Origin: Allium sativum | Taxonomy: Eukaryota; Streptophyta; Magnoliopsida; Asparagales; Amaryllidaceae | Assembly (NCBI GenBank): GCA_030737875.1 | Contig: CM060915.1 | Location: 357,985,863 to 358,049,862, forward strand | DNA: 64,000 nucleotides | Reading direction: 5' to 3' | Notes under the pieces: model-generated | Databases searched by the model: none | Told to the model about the DNA's origin: nothing | What the model saw: only the letters and a program-made list of their open reading frames with translations | In this document: positions 46,957 through 58,800 of the stretch, piece by piece | Numbering within the stretch: the first letter of the stretch is position 1 | Layout: each line of letters begins with the position of its first letter | Translations under genes and position numbers: made by a program

Positions 46957-49814
46957 GAGACACCGTGACCGCAAGGAGGCTCTCTACATTCTAGAAGAAT
47001 TCGCGGATTTTTCTGACCTTCCTACGATTTTTAGCACTGCAACAACCAATGTGAGGAATCTAAACTATTTGTGTGAATGAAATTGCGTTGTATAAATTAT
47101 ATAAGCGAAGTGTAAATTATATACGCATTGTATACCTCATGTACATGTGTTGTATAAGTTATATTAGCGATGTATAAATTATACAAGCGTTGTTTGAAAC
47201 ATATATGCTTTGAATTGTGATGAAATGCAAGTGAATTATTATATTATATATATATATACACTCCCCTCGTCCACAGACCATGGACGATATTTATTGCTTG
47301 TGATTGACGTGATATTATATGGTATGACGAATGGTTGGAAATAATTGTTTGTGGTTGATATTGTGGTTGAAAATTACCTTTGTGGTTGAAAAATACCCTC
47401 TTGTGGTTGAAACAAAATAGAATAGGATTGTGGAATTGAAAATAAAACATGCCGCCTGCGTGCGAACTAGATGCATGATCCCCATTGTCAAAAACCGCGA
47501 GGTTTTAAGGTAGAGCGAGGAGACGTACTAGGGACGGTCCCGGTTTTAACTACCCTGCCGTTATGCTGCCGAAATTTTCTGAAATATTTATGTGTTAGAA
47601 TAATTTTCATTCGTTGAAATAAATTTACATAAACTATATAGAATATTCATGTGTTGAGTTGCAATTCATTCGTTGAGTTGAAATTCATGTGTTGAATATT
47701 ATTTGAATTTAAACAAATGGCTTTAGCGATAAAAATCACATTTTTATATATATACAAACTATATAGAATATTCATGTGTTGAATTGCAATTCATTCGTTG
47801 AGTTGAAGTTCATGTGTGGAATGTTATCATCTTTTAAAAATAAATTGAATCGACAATGAAAACTATATTTTTATAGTGAATATGAAGTGTTAAAAATACA
47901 CACGTGTCGAATAAATATTTTTGATGATAAAAATATTTCTTTTATCATGTATACGCTTAGTTAAAAATACACATGTGTTGAAATAAATAATAGTTTGCTA
48001 GAAATATTATTATTAGCTTTGTTCTGCATATATATACATGTGTTGAACAGGAAAAATGGATTAGCTGTAGAGTAAAGAAATTATTTGCGTGCCCGACAAA
48101 TAGGTAAACCTTGATGAGTTGGCTGCGCAATTTTATTTATATATCAACTCCTGTGAATGCCATTGGATGCGGAGTGCTGGTTTTTCTGTGTGAAATAATA
48201 AATAATGCCATAGGATAGTAACAATTAATTTTGAACTACACTACATGGCATACTTATTGATGATAGGCATACTTCATCATATTCCACATAAGCGATTGGA
48301 GCTTGTGTGATGAGGTGGAAGATTTACCATATAAGCAAGAGGCTTGTATGGCGATGACTATGTACTACAGGTTGAACTGATGACTGATATGGACTATATA
48401 AATTATAACGATAAATTGCCAGATTAATAAAAAACCCCACACGGGTCTGGAGTTGACAATAATCACGTCGCTCTAGTTATTAGATACGGCACATGGACTA
48501 TTTATTTCCACACGGAAACGGGGTGACGAGAATTTATTCTCTGGAGTGATTATCAGTACATGCTCCCCCGTAAACACCAGAATATATCACTATAAATATG
48601 TGAATGCTTTTTAGGATTTATTGGGTACCTAATACGGCCCAATAAATTTCCAAACCCCTCCCCGTACAAAGGAGGTTATGGCGAAATTTTTCGAAATATT
48701 AAGGCGTTAGTGAAATATTTGAAGTGAAAACGAAGTTGAAAATATAGAATGAACTATAGTTGAAATTATAGAATGAACTATATTTATATATATAAAAATA
48801 AATATAATTAAAAGGAATAGAGGCCGTGCAGTTCGTGTTTCGGAATCGTAATTTGAAACGATTAGTGCGAGAAATCCGACCATCGGATTTTCCCAAAACC
48901 GCAACCGCTGGGTTCGCCTTGGAAATATCTTTCCAACGGCACCAACCTTGTAAAAATCCAACGGTTGGATTGTCCGGAATGTTTAATTCAAATCTGAAGG
49001 AAAACAGCGCCAGAATCGTTTATATTTATATATAAATATAAATATAATTAAATTAAATCGAATAACGACGCTGCAGTTCGAATTTTGAAACCGTAACTTC
49101 AAACGACTAGTGTGGAAGATCCGACCGTCGGATTCTCACGAAACTGGAACCGTTGGGTTCGCTTTGGGAATATCTTCCCATTGATATAGACTTGGTAGAA
49201 ATCCAACGGTTAGATTTTCCGATATGTGTAAAACAAATTAGGGGAAAAACAGCGCCAGTGCCACGGCACGACCTGAAACGTCGTTTAATTAAATATGGCC
49301 ATTTTTAAATAAATAAAAATGGCGAAAAATCGTTATAAAATATTATAAGCAATATTGATTGAGAATAAACCAAATGGGCTTGAATTGTTTGATATTTGAT
49401 GGTTGTATGTGTATGACATGAAAATAACACTAAAGAACCGAAAGATGGATGTCGAATAATATAACCATAAAATGAATCGATTTAAATTCTAATGACGTGA
49501 ATTATTTGAAAAGGCCGAGCTAACCCTCATTTCAAATAATTTATCGAGCGATTCGAATTGGAAAATGCAAAGACGATTCAAGACCGACGATCTTCGTATC
49601 GGTTGGATGGGCGCTACTGAGGTTCCTGACCGGAGTAGCTACCGGAAGGGGACGGAAGTAGTAGCCGTCTGAACGTATGTGTTGATTGGACGGATATACG
49701 AGGAATTTGACGCCTCCGGTTTTGTTCAGACCCAGGACGGACTTGTAAATGGACTGTGTGTCTGACATTGGATTTTGTTCTATACTGATTGATCTCTGTT
49801 AAATATATATCTGT

Positions 49815-50006
49815 TTGGCGGCGGAGAATTTATTCTTTTGCTTAACGCCCTTCTCTGAGACGCACGAGCTCAGAGGTTATATATCGAGGGAAATCAATCG
49901 TATGGAGTGGACTGCCTATGTGGCATGCCAAGATGCTGTGATCAAGGCTTCTGTTGCAAAGCAAAGTCTTGTGGATGATGATCAAAGCAAGGTCTACGTG
50001 GCCTAG
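49815..50006 (+). other. Small conserved open frame in E 5' LTR
   Basis: This 63-codon frame contains AAENLFFCLTP and AYVACQDAVIKASVAKQSLV. The homologous place in T (6601-6798, minus strand) has AENLFSCLTP and VACSDAYDQGFVEKQALWDD, ending at the corresponding stop. The second E copy is at 59997-60188. Coding is uncertain: the conservation may be at the RNA or DNA level. Confidence 0.3.
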
Positions 50007-50170
50007 CTTTGTGTATTTCGTAGATTCGCGAACCTCACACCCCGGTATGAGTTAAAAACGGGATACGGACTGCAGGGAGAGCACGGCGTTTCTTTCTAGC
50101 TATGGTGGTGTCAGTGACTTACCAACCCTGACATATATATCTACTTTTCACCTTTGTGGTTGTTGGAATG

Positions 50171-50202
50171 CGAGGCACCTCGATTATAGGTCTGTAAGGA
50201 CC
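50171..50202 (+). other. Paired palindromes in E 5' LTR
   Basis: CGAGG-ca-CCTCG (50171-50182) and GGTC-tgtaag-GACC (50189-50202). In the 3' LTR the first is the perfect palindrome CGAGGCGCCTCG (60353-60364). Stems match those in T and B. Confidence 0.55.
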
Positions 50203-51298
50203 GGGAAACGTGTGTTCAGGCATAATTAATCCTCTAACGTAAGTGAGGACCGGCCCTGAAGCATCCAGGGGTTACCCAGAGTGCGTAGTCCTGAGGCATT
50301 TGCTAGAGTGTCTCGAAGCGGAGGGGAGCTTGCCCCTTGCCTTGACTCATGACGGAAATCCAATTTCCAGTACGAGATAACGGATTCGATTGTAACTTAT
50401 ATATGGCGACATAGTGGCATGGGACGCTCATGTCGCCTATGATTGATATTTATGATGCTATTCGTTTTTTTGAAACATATATGCACTAGTAATAATATCA
50501 AATGATTTTGCTTTATACGTATCAAGCATATTTGGCTATTATAAGGTAAAACTCTATCCTCCGGCCTGCGTTGCATTGTGTGATGGGACTTGAGTCTTAT
50601 AATGGCCTCATTCTTTCAAAAAGCATTGCGTTGTTTTAAAAGAATTTACTTTGTTTTAAATGCACTAGCAATCACTGGAGTAAACCCGTTCCGCGAAAGT
50701 GGCGTGGTCCTATGATTTGCTATTACTGTTGTTTAACTGTTAAATAGATTCCTCATACCAGTCCCCATGACTGACTCGTTTTTTGTTTCACTTTGCAAAC
50801 GCGGGTGCCCTTATTTTCACACGGGCAGCCTAGTACACAGGTGACAGGTTGTTTTTGGCTCTGCACTGCTGCATAGAGTGCATTTTTGGCTCATGGCGAG
50901 GCTGACTTCACAGAGACGACTTTGACTTTTCCGCCATTACTATACTTATGTTATGATTCCGCCACGGGCGATGCAGACTGATTTACTTTCCGTATTTCTT
51001 ATTGTATGTATATGTTCCGCCATCGGCGATGTAGACTGATACCCTTATTATGTCTCACTGCATGTATGTATTTCGCCTCTGGCGATGATGACTGATCACT
51101 TTCCTTTTTATTTACTAAGTTATATCCCATGCTATGCTATTCTGATATTATTACATGTTGTGATTCCGCTGTCATATCCATGTAAATTTATTCTAATTAT
51201 TGTTTCTGCTATTATCTGTACTCTGCTATGATGATTAATGTGTTATATTCCAATGATTATCCTTAATACCGCCCCTCGGATTTTGGGATCGTCACAGT

Positions 51299-51310
51299 TG
51301 GTATCAGAGC
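51299..51310 (+). other. Primer-binding site of E (initiator tRNA-Met)
   Basis: TGGTATCAGAGC lies two bases after the LTR end CACA, complementary to the tRNA 3' end. It primes minus-strand DNA synthesis. Confidence 0.95.
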
Positions 51311-51350
51311 TTTGGTTAACCTTAGTTCCGGGATCTAACACATTAAACAC

Positions 51351-51427
51351 CTCGTCAGAATAGAATCAGTAGTGTTCTAATGCGAGTAGCTCATTAGAGA
51401 TAGGATTAGCAATGTCCTAGAATGAGC
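51351..51427 (+). other. Two leader hairpins downstream of the primer-binding site
   Basis: CTCG...CGAG with inner AGAA/TTCT (51351-51386), and GCTCATT...AATGAGC with inner TAGGA/TCCTA (51389-51427). The loop of the second contains TTAGCAAT. T carries related hairpins in its leader with changed but still paired inner stems (TAGGAT/ATCCTA, TTGGAT/ATCCAA). Location suggests an RNA packaging, dimerisation or translation element; this is inference. Confidence 0.6.
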
Positions 51428-51559
51428 TAAGCAGATTAGCAAGACAATTTGATCAGTACATCATCATTATCTTTCCTTGTATTCCCCTGCTTTATCATTT
51501 ATGAAAATTATCAAATCTGTGAGCTTGACACTTTTCTTGCTTATACAGTATTCTCTTAG

Positions 51560-54500
51560 ATGGCTACACGAGGAGCAGCAGCTAGAGGAGGCCGTGGAGG
51601 CCGAGGAGATGCAGCAGGAGGACGGGGAAATATCCCCGTAGTTGTAGAAGGCCCTATTGTTCAGCCACCAGCACTTGAGGACTTTGAGCTAGATAAAGTA
51701 GCAAAGAGGTACAAAAACCTTGGGGGAAAACCTTTTACTGGCACTGGCACAGTGACCGAGGCTATAGCTTGGTTGAAGACCTGTGAGAAAATCTTTGAAG
51801 GCATGGGTATGGGAACCAACAACAAAGCCCGACTTGGCATTTGGCTCCTTCAGGAAGAAGCAAAGCTGTGGTGGGATGCCATTACCTCAGAGGATGCAGC
51901 TGGTACTGTCAGAACTTGGGAACAATTCAGAACTATGTTCAATGAGAAGTTTGTACCTGAACAGGCTCTAGAGAGGATGCGAGAGCAGTTTGCTAATCTC
52001 CAGCAAGGAGATCTCTCTATTCAGGACTACCTTAATAAGTTCACCCAATTGTCGCGCTATGCTCCAGAGCTGATTACGACCAACAAAGCAAAGAACAAGA
52101 GATTCATATTTGGGCTGAAGCGCAAGTACCACGATAGAGCTATGAGCAACATCAAACTCTCCTTTTCAGAATTAGTAGAGATGGCTTGCAACTATGAAGA
52201 CATGGATGAAAGGCACGCTAACCAAGACCGCGCCAAAAGCCAAGCTGGAAATAAGCGCAAGGCTTCAACAGATCAACCCGAATCTAGCATTACCGCGGCC
52301 GCTACTCAGAAACCTGCAAAGATCCCGAAAGGAAATTGTTACAACTGCGGGAAGCCAGGTCATTTTTCTAATGTATGCAAAGCCCCGAGGAAGCCAAAGG
52401 CAAATGACTCAGCCGAATGCTACAACTGCCATAAGGAGGGGCACTATAGCAGGAACTTTCCTCTGAAGCAGAATGCTCAAGTGGCTCATGTCTATGACGG
52501 GAAGACCCCGCCAGCTACCACCGATGGATCAGGTAAACCCGATGTCTTGGGAGGTACCCTTACCATTAAAAATATTCCTGTTTCTGTACTTTTTGATACT
52601 GGTGCATCACGTAGCTTCATTTCTGGTAACCTTGTTCACAAATTAAAATTGAAACGAAGAAAACTTAAAGAACCAATTAAAGTTCGAAACCCAATAGGAA
52701 GTTCCGTTAGTCTCAGTTTATACTGTAGAGTGCCTATCTCTTATTCATGTTACAAGTTTCCCATCCATTTAATTGTTATGGATTTATCGGAATTCGATGT
52801 TATTCTCGGTTTGGAATGGTTAACCAAATATAAGGCCGAAGTTAGATGTGCCGAAAGGATAGTCAAAGTCGAAACGAAGCTTGGACCTATATATATACCA
52901 TGCCATGGCTCAAAAATAAATAGAACAGAATTTTGGTCTTCTTTAGAAGTTACTCCCCCTTCATTAGAAAAGATACCGGTCGTTCAAAACTATGCGGATG
53001 TGTTTGAAGAAGTAGAAAACTTACCGCCGCAAAGAGAAATTGAATTTAGGATAGATCTAATTCCTAACGGCCGACCAGTAGTACATCCAATAAGAAGAAT
53101 GGCCCCGAAAGAAAAAGAAGAGTTAAGTAGTCAAACCCGAGAATTACTTTGGAAAGGTCTGATCAGACCGAGCTTTTCAGCATGGGGAGCAGCAGTAGTA
53201 TTTGTCCCGAAATCAGACGGTACTCTAAGACTTTGCGTTGATTACCGAGATCTCAATAAACAGACACTGAAGAACAAATATCCCTTGCCCCGAATAGATG
53301 ATCTGTTAGATCAATTAAATGGAGCAACAGTATTCTCCAGAATGGACCTAGCTACAGGTTTCCACCAATTACGTATAGCCGAAGACTGTGTTCCTTTGAC
53401 AGCCTTCAGGGGTCCCGATTTATTCTACGAATGGTTAGTAATGTCGTTCGGCTTGTGTAATGCTCTGGCATACTTCGTTGATCTTATGAACAGAGTGTTC
53501 CGTGGTGTATTGAATAAATTTGTTCTAGTCTTCATCGATGACATTTTGATCTACTCTAAGTCGGAAGACGAGCATGCAAAACATTTAGAACAAGTGTTGA
53601 AAATTCTAAGGAGAAATGTCTTGAAAGCTAAATTTTCTAAGTGTGTCTTCTGGCAGAATGAAGTTAAATTCCTAGGCCATGTCGTATCAAAAGAGGGAAT
53701 TGCTGTAGATCCAAGAAAAATTACAGCGATTCAGAACTGGAAACAACCTACTACTCCCACAGAAGTTCGAAGTTTCCTTGGATTAGCTAGTTACTATCGG
53801 AAATTCGTTCAGGATTTTTCAAAGATATCTGGTGTATTGAAAAAGCTTACAAAGAAGCATGAGAAATTCAAATGGACACCCGAATGTGAAGAAGCTTTCC
53901 AGGAGCTGAAACTGAAATTGACAACTGCTCCAGTATTGACCATAATAGAAGGTAATCAAGACTTGACTGTATGGACAGATGCTTCTATTAGAGGGCTAGG
54001 CGCATTGTTAATGCAAAAAGGCCAAGTGATCGCTTATGCCAGCCGTCAACTAAAGTCGCATGAAAGAAACTATGCTACTCATGATCTTGAGTTATTAGCT
54101 ATCGTGTTCGCTTTAAGGATCTGGAGGCATTATTTACTAGGCGAGAAGTTCGAACTATTTACCGATCATCAATCCTTGAAATATCTGTTCACGCAGAAAG
54201 ATCTGAATTTGAGACAACAGCGTTGGTTAGAATTCCTTGCAGCATACGATTTTGAAATTTTATACACTCCGGGGAAAGCCAATGTTGTAGCAGATGCTCT
54301 CAGCAGAAAGAATGAAGTCATTGCCAGTTTTATCATTACCTCTTCCTTAGAAGATAAGATTACTATTCTGTAGAAGGAAGATGAATTCATTAAAAGGATT
54401 AGTCAGCGGATCCGAGAAGGAAAACCCTCAGATTTTAGCCTTGATAGCCAAGGGGTCCTAAGATTAAAAGGGCGAATTTGTGTGCCTGGAATCCCAGAGC

Positions 54501-55792
54501 TCAGAAGAGAAATACTTGATGAATGCCACAAATCCAAATTGAGTATCCATCCCGGTGTGAGCAAAATGTATAATGATATCAAACGCACATTCTGGTGGAA
54601 GGCGATGAAAAGAGATATCTCATTATATGTTAGCAGATGCCCCACTTGTCAGCTAGTCAAGAGTGATCAGCAGAAATTGGCTGGATTATTACAACCCTTA
54701 GAAATTCCAGGATGGAAGTGGGAACAAATCTCGATGGACTTCATCGATGGCCTGCCTCGAACTAGAAAAGGAAACGACAGTATATGGGTAATCGTAGATC
54801 GCTTCACGAAGACTGCCCATTTCATACCTGACCGATCCAACAGAACGGCTGAAAGTCTAGCACAGATTTACTTCAAAGAAATTGTTAAACTACATGGAGT
54901 GCCGCTCAATATAGTCAGCGATAGAGATCCCCTATTTACTAGCAAATTCTGGGAAGCATTCCAGACAGAATTGGGAACCAAATTGAATCTAAGCACCGCT
55001 TATCACCCTCAGACAGACGGCCAAACTGAGCGGGTGAATAGAATTCTAGAAGATTTGCTGCGGGCTTGCGTTATTGATTTTGGAGGCTCATGGGAAGATC
55101 ACTTACATTTAGCCGAATTCTCTTACAACAATAGCTATCAAGCAAGTTTGTAAATGTCTCCATTTGAAGCATTATACGGTAGACCGTGCAGATCTCCCGC
55201 ATGTTGGGTAGAACCTGGCAACAGACTTGTGTTAGGGCCCGATATGATTCGAGAAGCATCGGATAAAGTCGATTTCATTAAGAAGAGATTGAGAACCGCA
55301 CAGAGCCGACAGAAGAGTTATGCTGATGCGAGAAGAAGGGATATATCGTTTGCCGTTGGCGATTATGTTTATTTAAGAGTTTCTCCAATGCGAGGAGTAA
55401 TCAGATTTGGCAAGACTGGGAAGTTGGCACCGAGATTTATTGATCCCTTTCCTATACTTGAACGGATTGGAACTCTTGCGTATAGGGTTTCATTACCTAA
55501 TTGGTTGCCTGGTATACATGATGTGTTCCACGTATCTCAACTCAGAAAACATGTTCATGATCCCGACCTTGTTGTGGAGGAAGCAGCGCAACATGATATT
55601 GACATAACTCCAGAATTAGCACTCAGAAGAGAGCCATTAAAGATAGTTGGCAAAGAAACTAGAGAGCTAAGGAGGAAAAAGATTCATTTAGTCAAAGTGC
55701 AGTGGAGTAGTGATCCTAGAGACTGTACTTGGGAGACTGAGGAAAGCATTAAACAAGCCTATCCCAAATGCAGAGTGGACATCTCTGACTAA
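51560..55792 (+). pseudogene. gag-pol: E gag-pol polyprotein with two in-frame stops
   Basis: A single frame of 1411 codons. Residue numbers run from ATG 51560. Gag includes WWDAI and [20 protein letters not shown] (about 100-150). The first zinc knuckle is [14 protein letters not shown] (260-273). The second (287-300) has Phe at the last Cys position. Protease has DTGAS (346-350). Reverse transcriptase has VDYRDLNKQ and FIDD (658-661). RNase H has WTDAS (Asp 807). TAG at codon 938 interrupts the linker to integrase. Integrase follows with CPTCQLV, then Asp 1060, Asp 1121 and Glu 1157 (DD35E spacing). TAA at codon 1198 interrupts before MSPFEALYGRPCRSPACW. A GPF-like region (TGKLAPRFIDPFPILERIG) and a chromodomain tail (LVKVQWSSDPRDCTWETEES) end at 55792. 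Both stops sit at positions usually held by Gln or a similar residue, consistent with C-to-T change. Fusion of gag and pol in one frame is normal for this group. Confidence 0.95.
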
Positions 55793-55893
55793 CTCCGGTG
55801 CAAGGTACCTTCACAATACTTTGCATTTACATTTTATTTCCTGCTTAGCTGTTATTTCCTTTTCGAGGACGAAAAGTTTTAAGTGGGGGAGAT
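55793..55893 (+). other. E 3' untranslated region with polypurine tract
   Basis: The region between the gag-pol stop and the 3' LTR ends with TTTTCGAGGACGAAAAG and the tract AAGTGGGGGAGA (55881-55892), one base before TGTAATAACC. The same box and tract are found in T. Confidence 0.9.
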
Positions 55894-58800
55894 TGTAATA
55901 ACCCGAAAAATGTGAACCAATTTAAAAATTTTAAATTTGGTTATTACCAAAGAATTTGAATAATTGAGATAGCCTATTTCAATAAAATATAGAATTGGGT
56001 ATAATATGGCAGTTGGAAATTTTGAATACAAACTTTGTCTGACTGTACCGGGTGGAAAATATAACGGATTTTAACGAAACTGAAAATATTTAAATCTGTT
56101 TATCAATACCTTTCTAACGAATCTGAAAAATCGAAGTTTCATAGCGGGAATCAAAAGTTATGGCCAAATGAATTTTCAGAAAGGTCGCTATATAGTATAT
56201 ATAGCCCTTGAAAATTGAGATTCTGCATACGACCTGGGAATTCGATGAAACCACTTTTGTTGGGTCCGGGATGTCAAATTATTGCTAAGTTTCAAATTTC
56301 ATAAGTTTTGAAGCTAGTATGTGAGCGGGGCAAAAGATAATGTGATTGGTCAAATTCTGTTAAAAAGGGTCGACCTAAAAATGGCCGTTTTTCAAACGAG
56401 CTCAGAAATCGACGAAACTGGTTTTGTTAGGACCATATCGTCAAAACAAAGCTAGATTTATTTTTCTGGAATTTTCCGATTCAGTTTGTGGCCCTGGCAA
56501 ATTGAAATGTACGTTTAAATTAAATATCGAATGTTTTATATTTTAATTTGAAAAATAACTGACTGTAACAGTCGAAATGGCCAACGAAACATATCCCATT
56601 GTGTCCGGAATGGGGGTATTTAGCTAGGGGCGACAGTCGTTGGGTTTAAAAAGGAGTCCGTTTGCAAGAACACTATTTAAAACTTCCTATATAGCTCTGG
56701 CCAATAGGAATTTTTCTTTAAAAAAAAAAATCAGAAAGAAACCCTAGCCGCCAGCGATCTGGACGACGTAGGGTGCTCGAAACTTCTCGTCCATTTAGCC
56801 GCCGCCTCAGGCGATTTCGCCGCCGCCGCATGTTGAAGCTTATGACCGCCTCCTCTCCACATCCGACCAAGCCACGCCTCCTTCCATCGACCGTAGGCGT
56901 CGGAAATCGACCAGAAAGTCGCGCCTTTCAGAGCGCCGCCGCGACCTCCACAAGCCACCGAACCCATCGCCAACACCGCCGATCTGGAGGTGGTTCGTAG
57001 CTCTTTGACGCAGCGTGGTCTGATCGAAGCATCGAGGTACGGTTTGGCTTAAAAATCGAGACCTAGTTTCGAAGTTTTAAAAACTTTTCTGATGTAAAAT
57101 TCTGAAATGAAAATAACACTTTTAAGTGTTGCAAAACTTTGAAAAATAATATCTTTTTCGTTCTTTAACGAAATTTGATGAAACAGGAGACACCGTGACC
57201 GCAAGGAGGCTCTCTACATTCTAGAAGAAGCCGCGGATTTTTCTGACCTTCCTACGATTTTTAGCACTGCAACAACCAATGTGAGGAATCTAAACTATTT
57301 GTGTGAATGAAATCGCGTTGTATAAATTATATAAGCGAAGTGTAAATTATATACGCATTGTATACCTCATGTACATGTGTTGTATAAGTTATATTAGCGA
57401 TGTATAAATTATACAAGCGTTGTTTGAAACATATATGCTTTGAATTGTGATGAAATGCAAGTGAATTATTATATTATATATATATATACTCCCCTCGTCC
57501 ACAGACCATGGACGATATTTATTGCTTGTGATTGACGTGATATTATATGGTATGACGAATGGTTGGAAATAATTGTTTGTGGTTGATATTGTGGTTGAAA
57601 AATACCTTTGTGGTTGAAAAATACCTTTGTGGTTGAAAAATACCCTCTTGTGGTTGAAACAAAATAGAATAGGATTGTGGAATTGAAAATAAAACATGCC
57701 GCCTGCGTGCGAACTAGATGCATGATCCCCATTGTCAAAAACCGCGAGGTTTTAAGGTAGAGCGAGGAGCCGTACTAGGGACGGTCCCGGTTTTAACTAC
57801 CCTGCCGTTATGCTGCCGAAATTTTCTGAAATATTTATGTGTTAGAATAATTTTCATTCGTTGAAATAAATTTACATAAACTATATAGAATATTCATGTG
57901 TTGAGTTGCAATTCATTCGTTGAGTTGAAATTCATGTGTTGAATATTATTTGAATTTAAACAAATGGCTTTAGCGATAAAAATCACATTTTTATATATAT
58001 ACAAACTATATAGAATATTCATGTGTTGAATTGCAATTCATTCATTGAGTTGAAGTTCATGTGTTGAATGTTATCATCTTTTAAAAATAAATTGAATCGA
58101 CAATGAAAACTATATTTTTATAGTGAATATGAAGTGTTAAAAATACACACGTGTCGAATAAATATTTTTGATGATAAAAATATTTCTTTTATCATGTATA
58201 CGCTTAGTTAAAAATACACATGTGTTGAAATAAATAATAGTTTGCTAGAAATATTATTATTAGCTTTGTTCTGCATATATATACATGTGTTGAACAGGAA
58301 AAATGGATTAGTTGTAGAGTAAAGAAATTATTTGCGTGCCCGACAAATAGGTAAACCTTGATGAGTTGGCTGCGCAATTTTATTTATATATCAACTCCTG
58401 TGAATTCCATTGGATGCGGAGTGCTGGTTTTTCTGTGTGAAATAATAAATAACGCCATAGGATAGTAACAATTAATTTTGAACTACACTACATGGCATAC
58501 TTCTTGATGATAGGCATACTTCATCATATTCCACATAAGCGATTGGAGCTTGTGTGACGAGGTGGAAGATTTACCATATAAGCAAGAGGCTTGTATGGCG
58601 ATGACTATGTACTACAGGTTGAACTGATGACTGATATGGACTATATAAATTATAACGATAAATTGCCAGATTAATAAAAACCCCACACGGGTCTGGAGTT
58701 GACAATAATCACGTCGCTCTAGTTATTAGATACGGCACATGGACTATTTATTTCCACACGGAAACGGGGTGACGAGAATTTATTCTCTGGAGTGATTATC

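Larger units (their letters stand above)
45671..51296 (+). repeat. E 5' LTR
   Basis: The LTR is 5626 bp, from TGTAATAACCCG to GATCGTCACA. Layout: U3; TATTTAAAA/TATAAAG region (46441-46461); GC-rich leader starting AAACCCTAGCCGCC (46502 on); predicted intron (46807-46956); short tandem repeats (22-bp 'gtggttgaaa' units near 47330-47410, a 124-bp offset duplication near 47633/47757, a roughly 242-bp offset duplication near 48831/49073 carrying 'ccgaccatcggatttt' motifs); a small open frame (49815-50006); and paired palindromes (50171-50202). Short frames such as 46537-46770 lie in the GC-rich leader and are not called as genes. Confidence 0.95.
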
